64,000 nucleotides of DNA from Saprospiraceae bacterium (GTDB taxonomy: Bacteria; Bacteroidota; Bacteroidia; Chitinophagales; Saprospiraceae). Shown in pieces: positions 1 to 7,699 of this stretch. How positions within the stretch are numbered: position 1 is the first letter of the stretch; the number at the start of each line of letters is the position of its first letter. Location of the stretch: contig JADKBO010000024.1 in the NCBI GenBank assembly GCA_016715105.1, positions 75,753-139,752 of the forward strand, in the 5' to 3' direction. Both the position numbers and the translations under genes were made by a program. The notes under the pieces are model-generated. The model was not told where the DNA came from. It saw only the letters and a program-made list of their open reading frames with translations, and ran no database searches.

Positions 1-1
1 G

Positions 2-109
2 GATTTGGCGCTCAACAATAAGATCAAAAAATGGGCGACAAAATGGATTTTATTGAAGAAATGGCAGAAAAGAAAAGCCACCCTTTTAGCTTACATATCA
101 GATAGGTGA
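2..109 (+). CDS. 3' end of an unidentified basic protein (partial)
   Basis: The window opens inside an open frame that runs to a TGA at 107-109. It encodes about 35 residues rich in Lys, Trp and Leu (KKWATKWILLKKWQKRK). The tail is too short to assign to a family. A basic, aromatic C-terminus fits a cytoplasmic tail after a membrane segment, but this is a guess, and it could also be a chance open frame. The upstream sequence would settle it. Confidence 0.3.
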   Translation, partial: DLALNNKIKKWATKWILLKKWQKRKATLLAYISDR

Positions 110-420
110 AATGACTTAAGGGTAAAAATTTCAACCAATAATGGAATTAACTACTTTTTCAGGGGATACCCTTAGTTTTTGTTTCAATAATAATGTTCAT
201 CTTTGATTTATAACTCGCAAGCAGTAATGCGCAGTTGTAGTTCTATTCAATTTTTCTATTCCGATGAGTTTGCAGGATTGTGAGCTTGTGCATCTTTTTG
301 TGATGGCTAGTTTATCTATTCTAGGCATTAGTGACAGTATTATAACCTGTGGCTTCCTCTTTTTGTTGTAGTCAGTTTGTTTAATCGGGGGTCAATGTGC
401 CCCAAATGATCCTGATTTGT
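110..420. other. Intergenic stretch without recognisable features
   Basis: A+T-rich sequence between the partial gene at the left edge and the terminator of the CsbD-like gene. I see no conserved coding frame, RNA gene or clear repeat in it. A 63-codon antisense frame at 340-531 overlaps the terminator hairpin and has no protein-like features. Confidence 0.4.
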
Positions 421-458
421 TAAATAAAAAAGGGAGGTACAACAATATTGTACCCCCC
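421..458 (-). terminator. Rho-independent terminator of the CsbD-like gene
   Basis: Arms GGTACAA (436-442) and TTGTACC (448-454) enclose a 5-nt loop. The stem extends through one mismatch to a GGG/CCC clamp (432-434 with 456-458). Read on the minus strand, a T-rich tract (complement of 421-430) follows directly. The hairpin lies 27 nt beyond the stop codon at 485, the right position and polarity to end the CsbD-like transcript. Confidence 0.7.
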
Positions 459-484
459 ATTGGAAATATGAATTATCAAAAAGT

Positions 485-676
485 TTATGCGTTGTCGATA
501 AAGCTTTTGATCTCCTCTTTTGATTTTCCAATTTTTGTTTGAAGTCGGCCTAAGAGTTCATCTTCTTTACCTTCAGTGTATTTAAGATCGTCATCTGTAA
601 GGTCTCCATATTGCTGCTTCAATTTACCTTTGATAATGTTCCAATTACCTTTAATCTTATCTGTTGTAGCTCCCAT
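485..676 (-). CDS. CsbD family stress protein
   Basis: A small hydrophilic protein of 63 residues beginning MGATTDKIKGNWN. It has the CsbD pattern: a W-x-x-x-K-G-K-x-K segment, a central acidic D-L-T-D-D-D-L stretch and a G-K-x-x-E-L-L-G-R-L-Q segment. Family members are small proteins associated with general stress responses; their biochemical role is not defined. The ATG at 676 was chosen because the family starts there. The longer open frame to 778 adds a non-conserved hydrophobic leader. It is a single gene with its own terminator. Confidence 0.85.
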   Translation of the reverse strand: MGATTDKIKGNWNIIKGKLKQQYGDLTDDDLKYTEGKEDELLGRLQTKIGKSKEEIKSFIDNA

Positions 677-838
677 AATTATAAATTTTATTAGGATTAT
701 TAAAATATTGTGTTCGGCATTAGAAGGTTTAAGTGGTAATATTTGTTCAAAAATTTGAGCGCAAACAGAGAGGTACAAATGTTAGAACTTGCTATATAGT
801 CCTTGTTTTTGTGTATGAAACTAGACTGAGAAATCAAT

Positions 839-1501
839 TTATTTATTGACAATGTAGATGTTCTCTGCAAACTTTTGACTCACTGTAGAGCGCTGCCCAT
901 TGACTTCTATGACCATCATCAAATCATATTCTTGAATGGAAATAATTTTTATTTCATTGTTGATTCCCAGACCTACTTTGACAACGTATTGTAAAAATGG
1001 GCTGGAGTTATCTTTTACAGCTACCATTGTGCAGGTCGTACCAGGAGTCATTTCTGACAAAGTTTTTTTATGATATACCTTTATTTCTCCTTTGCTGTTT
1101 GGAATTGGATCTCCGTGTGGATCAAACTCTGGGTATGCTAAAAATTTATCGAGTTTGTCAACCAGTTTTTGAGATTGGATGTGCTCCAATTGTTCTGCGA
1201 CTTCATGCACTTCATCCCAACTAAACTCTAACTTTTGATATAAAAATGTTTCCCACAAACGGTGTTTTCTGATGATTTCAATGGCAATTTTTTTACCTTC
1301 TGAAGTCAAGTTGATTTTGCCGTACTTCTTGTAATCAACCAGCATTTTCTCCTTCAATTTCTTGAGCATATCATTGGCAGTTGCTGGTTTTACATCCAAA
1401 GCAGATGCAAGCTCATTGGTTCCTACTTTTTCCACGCCGCTGTCAAAAGTGATTTTGAGCAAAGCTTTGAGATAATTTTCTTCTGTGTAGGAAAGCAACA
1501 T
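839..1501 (-). CDS. DtxR/MntR-type metal-dependent transcriptional regulator
   Basis: About 220 residues from the ATG at 1501 (MLLSYTEENYLKAL). The N-terminal winged helix includes the recognition region T-N-E-L-A-S-A-L-D-V-K-P-A-T-A-N-D-M-L-K-K-L. A dimerisation/metal-binding domain follows with the family patterns H-R-L-W-E-T-F-L, W-D-E-V-H-E-V-A-E-Q-L-E-H and D-P-H-G-D-P-I-P. A C-terminal FeoA/SH3-like domain (about 145-220) includes Q-Y-V-V-K-V-G-L-G-I-N-N. Such proteins repress metal uptake genes when loaded with Fe(II) or Mn(II). The gene is divergent from a TonB receptor and a palindrome lies between them. I cannot tell Fe from Mn specificity. Confidence 0.9.
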   Translation of the reverse strand: MLLSYTEENYLKALLKITFDSGVEKVGTNELASALDVKPATANDMLKKLKEKMLVDYKKYGKINLTSEGKKIAIEIIRKHRLWETFLYQKLEFSWDEVHEVAEQLEHIQSQKLVDKLDKFLAYPEFDPHGDPIPNSKGEIKVYHKKTLSEMTPGTTCTMVAVKDNSSPFLQYVVKVGLGINNEIKIISIQEYDLMMVIEVNGQRSTVSQKFAENIYIVNK

Positions 1502-1556
1502 TTTCAAGAAATTAGTATATGAAAACAAATATAATCAAAAATATAAAACAAATATT

Positions 1557-1572
1557 GTTAGATTAACCTAAC
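1557..1572. promoter_or_regulatory. Palindromic operator for the DtxR-type regulator
   Basis: The 16-nt near-perfect inverted repeat GTTAGATTAACCTAAC (one mismatched pair) sits in the divergent intergenic region. It resembles the core of the known DtxR site (TTAGGTTA-TAACCTAA type). It overlaps a Bacteroidota-type -7 box, TAACTTTG (1569-1576), for the TonB receptor. A further half-site-like TTAGGCTAA lies at 1596-1604, just before the receptor's start codon. Repression of the receptor by the metal-loaded regulator is inferred. Confidence 0.65.
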
Positions 1573-1605
1573 TTTGTATATTTTAGAAACATAACTTAGG
1601 CTAAA

Positions 1606-3891
1606 ATGCTTTTTGAGCGATATAACTTTATACTTTTTTTTATCCTTATTTTTGGTACTGCCGCTGCTCAAAAATCCAGTATTTCTGGCCGAATAATAGC
1701 GAATGGCGAGCCTCTTTCCTATGCGTCTGTATCGATCCTGGGGACAAATGTTGGAGCAACTGCTGATTCAATTGGTTTATATAAACTTGAAAATCTGACA
1801 GTTGGTCAATACCGCCTTCAAGTCACTTTCCTTGGATTTCAACCGGTAGAAAAACTAATTTCAATAGAAAAAGAAACCAAGATTGAAGTCAACTTTGATC
1901 TCACCAATTACGCAATGGCTCTTGATGAAGTAGTCGTAACAGGGACAATGAAATCAGTAAGCAAGTCTGCAAGCCCAGTGTCTGTGGAAGTTTACACACC
2001 TGCATTTTTCCGCAAAAACCCAAGCCCCAATATTTATGATGCCTTGCAAAATGTAAATGGTGTTAGGCCTCAACTTAATTGCCAAATTTGTAATACAGGA
2101 GATATCCACATCAATGGTTTGGAAGGACCTTATACAATGGTTCTTATTGACGGCATGCCCATAGTAAGCAGTTTGGCAACGGTCTATGGTTTGTCGGGGA
2201 TTCCCAATTCATTGGTTGAACGCATCGAAATTGTAAAAGGCCCAGCTTCTTCATTATATGGTAGTGAAGCCGTTGGAGGTCTGATCAACATCATTACCAA
2301 ATCGCCACAAAATGCCCCAACACTGTCTGCAGATATTTTTGCAACTAGTTGGGGAGAATACAATGCCGATATTGGATTGAAGTCTAAAATTGGAAAAAAG
2401 ATAAGTGTATTGACAGGGCTTAATTATTTCAACTTCCAAAATAGGATTGATAAAAATCAGGATAATTTTACGGATGTAGCGTTGCAAAATCGTGCATCTG
2501 TTTTCCAGAAATGGAATTTTTTACGCAAGGACAATCGACTATTCAGCATTGCTGGAAGGTATTTATTTGAAAACAGATTTGGTGGTGAAATGCAGTGGGA
2601 GGATCAACACAGAGGTGGAGATGATATATATGGGGAGAGTATTTTCACGAATAGATGGGAAGTTTTGGGAAATTATCAATTGCCAACAGCTGAAAAATTG
2701 ATGTTTTCATTTTCTTTCATTAGTCATGAGCAAGATAGCAGGTATGGAATTACTTCATATATCGCTTCCCAAAAGATTGGATTTTCACAATTGACTTGGG
2801 ATAAATCGTGGAAAAGTCACGAGTTATTAGCAGGGGCAGCACTTCGTTATACATTTTATGATAATACGCCGGGAACCTCCTCAGCAGGTACCATAAATCA
2901 GTTAAATCAACCTCAGAAAACCTGGTTACCTGGGATTTTCATACAGGATGAAATAGCCTTATTTAAGATCCATAAATTATTACTTGGGATGCGATATGAT
3001 TACCACAATCAGCATGGTCATATTTTTACACCTCGACTCGCATACAAGTGGACAATAGATGATAAAAATACTGTAAGATTTAATGCGGGAACGGGTTTCA
3101 GGGTGGTGAGTTTATTTACGGAAGACCATGCTGCTTTAACTGGTTCCAGAATCATAGAAATCAAAAATGAATTAAAACCCGAGCAATCATATAATGTCAA
3201 TTTAAATTACATTAAGAAATTTTTCTTTCCTTCTGGCACTTTGATAGGCTTAGATTTATCAACATTTTATACTTATTTCAATAACAGGATCGTGGGAGAT
3301 TATGAGTTGGATCCCAACAAGATTATTTACGATAATTTAGATGGTTTTGCAGAAAGTAAAGGCATCAGTTTGAATGTGGATTTGGCATTAAATAATGGTT
3401 TGAAATTTTTGGTTGGAGGTACATTTATGGAAAATACCACCACGGAAAATGAAATAATCACACAGCAAATTTTGACAGAAAAATTCACGGGAACGTGGTC
3501 AGTTTCTCATAAACTAGGCCATTTAATTTTGGATTACACGGGTAATGTTTATAGCCCAATGAGGTTGCCTTTATTAGGTGAATTAGATCCCAGGCGTGAG
3601 TACTCACCGTGGTGGAGCATCCAGAACATTCAACTAACATTTGATAAAATTCAAAACATTCAAATTTATGGTGGCATTAAAAATTTGCTCAATTGGACAG
3701 CTAATCGAGGAAATCCTTTCATCATCGCCAGAAGTTTTGACCCATTTGATAAATCTGTAGAATTTGATAAGCAAGGTAATGTCATTCCGACTGCAAATAA
3801 TCCTTACGCATTGACATTCGATCCGAGTTATGTTTTTGGTCCTAATCAAGGAAGGAGGTTGTTTTTTGGAATTAGATATGCAATTAAATAA
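1606..3891 (+). CDS. TonB-dependent receptor with N-terminal carboxypeptidase-like domain
   Basis: 761 residues. A signal peptide ends at A-A-A-Q (about residue 22). Next comes a CarboxypepD_reg-like domain (S-I-S-G-R-I-I-A-N-G...), a plug (about 110-230) containing V-L-I-D-G-M-P-I-V and the strong E-I-V-K-G-P-A-S-S-L-Y-G-S-E-A-V-G-G-L-I motif, and a beta-barrel ending in a C-terminal aromatic-rich strand (F-F-G-I-R-Y-A-I-K). The plug carries a CxxC (NCQICNTGD). Divergent from a DtxR-type regulator with a shared operator, so the likely substrate is a metal or metal complex (inference). The next gene overlaps its stop codon (TAATG). Confidence 0.9.
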   Translation: MLFERYNFILFFILIFGTAAAQKSSISGRIIANGEPLSYASVSILGTNVGATADSIGLYKLENLTVGQYRLQVTFLGFQPVEKLISIEKETKIEVNFDLTNYAMALDEVVVTGTMKSVSKSASPVSVEVYTPAFFRKNPSPNIYDALQNVNGVRPQLNCQICNTGDIHINGLEGPYTMVLIDGMPIVSSLATVYGLSGIPNSLVERIEIVKGPASSLYGSEAVGGLINIITKSPQNAPTLSADIFATSWGEYNADIGLKSKIGKKISVLTGLNYFNFQNRIDKNQDNFTDVALQNRASVFQKWNFLRKDNRLFSIAGRYLFENRFGGEMQWEDQHRGGDDIYGESIFTNRWEVLGNYQLPTAEKLMFSFSFISHEQDSRYGITSYIASQKIGFSQLTWDKSWKSHELLAGAALRYTFYDNTPGTSSAGTINQLNQPQKTWLPGIFIQDEIALFKIHKLLLGMRYDYHNQHGHIFTPRLAYKWTIDDKNTVRFNAGTGFRVVSLFTEDHAALTGSRIIEIKNELKPEQSYNVNLNYIKKFFFPSGTLIGLDLSTFYTYFNNRIVGDYELDPNKIIYDNLDGFAESKGISLNVDLALNNGLKFLVGGTFMENTTTENEIITQQILTEKFTGTWSVSHKLGHLILDYTGNVYSPMRLPLLGELDPRREYSPWWSIQNIQLTFDKIQNIQIYGGIKNLLNWTANRGNPFIIARSFDPFDKSVEFDKQGNVIPTANNPYALTFDPSYVFGPNQGRRLFFGIRYAIK

Positions 3892-4379
3892 TGCAAATTT
3901 TTAGAATGATGAAAGTGATTATTATCCTCATTTTATTTATGACAGCTTTACCATCTTTTTCGCAAATGATCACGTATGATTTCGAAAAATTGGACAGCTT
4001 GCAAAAGGTTGAAAAAAGAAATGTAATGGTATTTATACATGCGAATTGGTGTAAATATTGCAAAGCTATGATGCAGACAACATTCAAAAATAAAACTATC
4101 CAGCAAACACTTAATGATCAATTTTATTTTATTCAATTGGATGCCGAAGAAAGTAAAACCATCTTGTTTAATGGCCGAGCATTTTCCTACCTTCCAACTG
4201 GAAATAAAACTGGAAGTAATACACTCGCCCTAGAATTAGCCAATATAAATGGTGAAGTGAATTATCCAACGATCACATTTTTAAATCCAGAAAATGAAAT
4301 TATTTTTCAGCATTCAGGATTTGTAAATGTCAATGATTTATCCGGTTTTCTGGAGCATTTAAAATTGGCATCGGAATAG
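3891..4379 (+). CDS. Secreted thioredoxin-like protein
   Basis: 162 residues with a hydrophobic signal sequence (V-I-I-I-L-I-L-F-M-T-A-L-P-S-F-S-Q). A thioredoxin-type strand and active site follow: V-M-V-F-I-H-A-N-W-C-K-Y-C-K-A-M. Later V-N-Y-P-T-I-T-F-L supplies the cis-Pro. Expected to act as a thiol-disulfide protein outside the cytoplasm. The start at 3891 overlaps the receptor's stop; ATG codons at 3906 and 3909 give a more typical signal-peptide length and may be the real start. Translational coupling with the TonB receptor suggests a shared role, possibly acting on the receptor's plug cysteines. Confidence 0.8.
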   Translation: MQIFRMMKVIIILILFMTALPSFSQMITYDFEKLDSLQKVEKRNVMVFIHANWCKYCKAMMQTTFKNKTIQQTLNDQFYFIQLDAEESKTILFNGRAFSYLPTGNKTGSNTLALELANINGEVNYPTITFLNPENEIIFQHSGFVNVNDLSGFLEHLKLASE

Positions 4380-4388
4380 AGATTTATT

Positions 4389-5009
4389 TCAATTAATCTT
4401 CCTTTTGCAATCATCGCAAAGTGCAAGATTTACTTTATCAACCGTTTGAATGCTTTCTGCGGCATCTCTCATTACACAAAATTCAGATTTACAATGCATT
4501 ACTCCAAAATTGTGTCCAACTTCATGCGCTGAGATTTTTTTCATTCTTTCCATAAATAGCGGCTTATTGTTTTGACCCAAACGAAAAGTAGAGACAATAC
4601 TGCTTTTTCCCGGGCAAAAACCCAAGCCCATTATTCCCCAATCAGCATATTTGGAGCTTGGCATTTTTGGCTTTCCTGAGTCATCTTTTTTGGTAATTGA
4701 AATGTCTGATGCAAGCACACCCAAAATGATATCAATGCTGTCAGGTTTGGTTTTTCTCAAGTTATAAATGAGTGAATCAGCCCGATATCTTGGCGATTTG
4801 ACATTGATAAATGTTGATGGAGGTATAGCTTTTGCTGGTAAAATGACAACCTCCCTTGAATAGAAATCTGATAAAACTTTTTGAATACTGTCTAAATAAA
4901 TTGCATTCACCTTGCCCAATGGTTGAATACCTATGCGTTTTACTTCAGTTTTGCAGCTTAATTGAATAAAAACAATAAATAGAAAGAAGCACTTTTTACA
5001 CATTGGCAT
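4389..5009 (-). CDS. Archaemetzincin-type zinc metalloprotease, lipoprotein
   Basis: The C-terminal half matches the full archaemetzincin signature: HEVGHNFGVMHC, four residues, C-V-M, seventeen residues, then C-D-D-C. This is HExxHxxGxxHC plus three further cysteines for a second zinc. The N-terminus from the Met at 5009 or 5003 is a lipoprotein signal (F-F-L-F-I-V-F-I-Q-L-S-C lipobox), which places the enzyme in the envelope. The longer frame to 5042 adds a hydrophilic leader before the signal and is unlikely. Catalytic residues are intact. Its substrate is unknown. Its 3' end faces the end of the thioredoxin-like gene (convergent). Confidence 0.85.
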   Translation of the reverse strand: MPMCKKCFFLFIVFIQLSCKTEVKRIGIQPLGKVNAIYLDSIQKVLSDFYSREVVILPAKAIPPSTFINVKSPRYRADSLIYNLRKTKPDSIDIILGVLASDISITKKDDSGKPKMPSSKYADWGIMGLGFCPGKSSIVSTFRLGQNNKPLFMERMKKISAHEVGHNFGVMHCKSEFCVMRDAAESIQTVDKVNLALCDDCKRKIN

Positions 5010-5094
5010 GAATGATTGGTGTTCACTTTCTAATACGTTCAAAGTGTGTTGAAAATTACCTTAAAATGAGATCTTTCTAATTTCTATCTACTCA

Positions 5095-6612
5095 TTACTC
5101 AATGGTGAAAATGATACGCTCATATCTAGTCATCGCAGGACTGCCACCATCCCGACCTTCTGCAATTAAATGGTAGGTTTCTCCGGATGTGGCGGCATTT
5201 GGGATTTCAATAGAAGCTCCATTACTACCATTCGCAGAAATTATTAATGAATGTTTGCCAGATCCAGCCTCTTTATACTGCCAAAGTTTCAATGCAACCT
5301 TGTCTTTATCAGGATCTTTCAACTTAAATTTGAGCTTGATCTTGGAACCTGATTTGACCAATCTATTTTTTTCTCCCTTTACAGAAATTGAAGGTGCATG
5401 ATTTGCTTGATCATAATCCAAAATGCACCAATCTGCACGTGCGGCAAAATCCTCTTGAATTACTGGAACCCACCTTGATTGTGCATAAGCCAAGTCCATG
5501 CTATCTGAGTAAGGATTAAAGTCGGCAGCAGGAGTGCCATCTTCCCATCGATTGACCTGTTCTTTGGATTGAACCAGTCTACCACCCCAACCGCCATATT
5601 CGGGGTGCTCCAGATTTTCCAAACCGACAATGACCAGATGAAGAAATGCTGGAGAGTCGCCTTCTGAAATAAAATCAAACTGCCCAAAACTGCCCCATTG
5701 ATTGTTTTTGGCTTGCTCCATAGAACTATAAATGTCGTCTATTTCGCCTTTTGGAGGATTTCCATCTCCATAACTGTAATACATTTTGGTGAGTGGACCG
5801 TGATTGTTGATGATGTTTTCACCCATGAATTTACCTTCTAGATAAACTTGTAAAGGTTGAGGAACGGCCCTTTTCCAGAAGTAGGCAAAAACCCAAAACT
5901 GACTTGCATTATAGTAGATCTTTACATCAGGCCAATAGACGGAGATGTATTTTCGGTAAGTAGCATCTTGATCCAAAATTGCATAAATGATGGCCTTTTT
6001 GCAAACCTTATCATAAATCTTTTTCCAATCAGGCGTGTTTTTGTATTGATCTTCAATAGATTTTAATGCTCTTGCTATGGTATTTGTGCCACCCCAAACT
6101 TGTAGATAAAGCGGCGTCATGTCGTCATCCAATAATTTTTGCTTGATGTGGTTTGAGCCAGGAGTATCTTTTTCCATTTCACCTTCAAAATCGATGTTTC
6201 CAATTTTTATAAGGCTTTTAAGGTATTGGTGACTGGGAAAATCTTTGGAATGTTTTATTAAGCTGGGATATACCTTCCCATAAGCATCTACCAAATCATA
6301 AATCCATTGTTCACCTGGCCAACGAAGTTCTGTTCTTTCCCCATACATTCTTTTAGTCATGTCCATTTCAGAGGTGAATTTTGTCCCCTTACCATCCCCT
6401 TTGTAATGCCATTGAGAACTGCTGATGATCAAACCCTCAACCTTATATTCATTGCTGTAAAGGAGCATCCTTATGAAAGAATCTACGTCATCGAGTTCGC
6501 CATCTGTGGTTATGATCGTGCGAGGCTTTCCAGTATCCACCAATGCACGTTGGGAAATACAATCATTAGAAACAGAAAACAACAGTATAAGAAGGAGACT
6601 TCTGGAAAACAT
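5095..6612 (-). CDS. Secreted DUF1593/Sde182-type nucleoside-hydrolase-like protein
   Basis: About 505 residues from the Met at 6612, which begins a clear signal peptide (S-R-S-L-L-L-I-L-L-F-S-V-S). The mature protein opens with R-T-I-I-T-T-D-G-E-L-D-D-V-D-S-F, a calcium-site motif like that of nucleoside hydrolases. The N-terminal ~300 residues match the family first described from a putative cellulose-binding protein (Sde182). A C-terminal beta-rich domain (about 390-505) contains Y-H-L-I-A-E-G-R-D-G-G. Predicted periplasmic or extracellular glycosidase-like hydrolase of unknown substrate. A longer in-frame extension to 6705 lacks signal-peptide character. Confidence 0.82.
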   Translation of the reverse strand: MFSRSLLLILLFSVSNDCISQRALVDTGKPRTIITTDGELDDVDSFIRMLLYSNEYKVEGLIISSSQWHYKGDGKGTKFTSEMDMTKRMYGERTELRWPGEQWIYDLVDAYGKVYPSLIKHSKDFPSHQYLKSLIKIGNIDFEGEMEKDTPGSNHIKQKLLDDDMTPLYLQVWGGTNTIARALKSIEDQYKNTPDWKKIYDKVCKKAIIYAILDQDATYRKYISVYWPDVKIYYNASQFWVFAYFWKRAVPQPLQVYLEGKFMGENIINNHGPLTKMYYSYGDGNPPKGEIDDIYSSMEQAKNNQWGSFGQFDFISEGDSPAFLHLVIVGLENLEHPEYGGWGGRLVQSKEQVNRWEDGTPAADFNPYSDSMDLAYAQSRWVPVIQEDFAARADWCILDYDQANHAPSISVKGEKNRLVKSGSKIKLKFKLKDPDKDKVALKLWQYKEAGSGKHSLIISANGSNGASIEIPNAATSGETYHLIAEGRDGGSPAMTRYERIIFTIE

Positions 6613-6761
6613 GATCTTTGCTTTTGGCTTTAACAGATGATTTGAAGTTGGTGGATTTTTCGATGACCACTTCAAGCAGCCATGAAATACACCCTTTGCA
6701 TTCAAATAGTGAAAGATACAATCTCTGGGAATAGTATCATGAAAAAACTTTATCTCTATTT

Positions 6762-7187
6762 TTATCTGCCGTACATCAAAGAGTCTGGAATGAGCGGATG
6801 CACAAATCCTTTTTTAAACATGTATAAAATACCGTCATTGCCAATCTCATTTCTTGACTCAGCTGGACCGATCACCTCAATGGTTTGCTCTAATTCTTTC
6901 TCCACGATTTTTAAATATTGACCGTCGTGTGTCTGGATAAGCTTCCATCTTTCTTTATTACTAAAATCCAGGAGTTTGTTGAAATATAAATGTTTGTTTA
7001 TTGTATCAAGCGTCGAAAAATACAATTGAGGCCCTTGCCTTCCATGCCCACTTGAAAAGAACTCATTATTTACACCAACTCGTTCCCAATGGCCAGGCCA
7101 CCATTCATCTGTATCAAAATTTGGGTCTTTTACACATGAAGATAGAAGGAAAGTCAACAAGAATAAGGTTGAAAATACTTTTTTCAT
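6762..7187 (-). CDS. Small lipoprotein, paralogue of the next gene; candidate partner of the C10 peptidase
   Basis: 141 residues with a lipoprotein signal (L-F-L-L-T-F-L-L-S-S-C). I do not recognise the family. It aligns along its whole length with the lipoprotein at 7254-7685, sharing GHWER, FFSSG/YFSSG, YFST-DTI, DGQYLKI and HPLIPDSL. Both lie downstream of the C10 peptidase on the same strand. In streptococci and Bacteroides, C10 peptidase genes are often followed by a small inhibitor gene, so an inhibitor or accessory role is plausible but only inferred from position. Confidence 0.7.
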   Translation of the reverse strand: MKKVFSTLFLLTFLLSSCVKDPNFDTDEWWPGHWERVGVNNEFFSSGHGRQGPQLYFSTLDTINKHLYFNKLLDFSNKERWKLIQTHDGQYLKIVEKELEQTIEVIGPAESRNEIGNDGILYMFKKGFVHPLIPDSLMYGR

Positions 7188-7253
7188 TTTTGTATTAATC
7201 TTAAAGATGAAATAATACTGCCACTTTACCTCAAAAAGAAAAAATAGGAAAAA

Positions 7254-7685
7254 CTAGCCCCCGTACAACAAGGAATCTGGAATCAGAGGATGCATAAATT
7301 CTTTCAAAAAAACATATTTTAAACCACCATCTTCTATTTCATTTTTCGACTGGACAGGGCCAATAATCTCAATCATTTTATCAGGTTCTATTTCAATGAT
7401 TTTTAAATATTGACCATCATAAGTCTGAAATAATTTCCACTTCTTTTTATAGTTGAACTCGAGTAGCTTGTGTGGATTTAAAGTGCTACTTATAGTATCA
7501 ATGGTTGAGAAATAGAACTGAGCACCATTATTGGAAAATCCACTTGAAAAGTATTCATTTTCTTTATCGAGCCTTTCCCAATGACCTTGCCAATAAAATT
7601 CCTTTTCAAAAAAGAGGGCCTCGGTATTGCATGAGGATAAAATTAAACAGAGCAAGCAAAATTTTAAAAAATTGACTTTTTTCAT
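7254..7685 (-). CDS. Small lipoprotein, paralogue of the previous gene; candidate partner of the C10 peptidase
   Basis: 143 residues, lipobox L-C-L-I-L-S-S-C. It is a tandem duplicate of the neighbouring lipoprotein (about half the residues identical by eye; conserved GHWER, YFSSG, YFSTIDTI, DGQYLKI, IGP, HPLIPDSLLYG). It begins 14 nt after the peptidase stop codon, so it is probably in the same transcript. Function not recognised. The conserved aromatic and Gly-Gln-Tyr positions suggest a small beta-sandwich or barrel, as is common for periplasmic inhibitors, but this is a guess. Confidence 0.7.
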   Translation of the reverse strand: MKKVNFLKFCLLCLILSSCNTEALFFEKEFYWQGHWERLDKENEYFSSGFSNNGAQFYFSTIDTISSTLNPHKLLEFNYKKKWKLFQTYDGQYLKIIEIEPDKMIEIIGPVQSKNEIEDGGLKYVFLKEFMHPLIPDSLLYGG

Positions 7686-7699
7686 TTTTAATTATTTGG

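Noticed and set aside
340..531. 63-codon antisense frame at the left edge
   Set aside because: Overlaps the terminator hairpin and the end of the CsbD-like gene.
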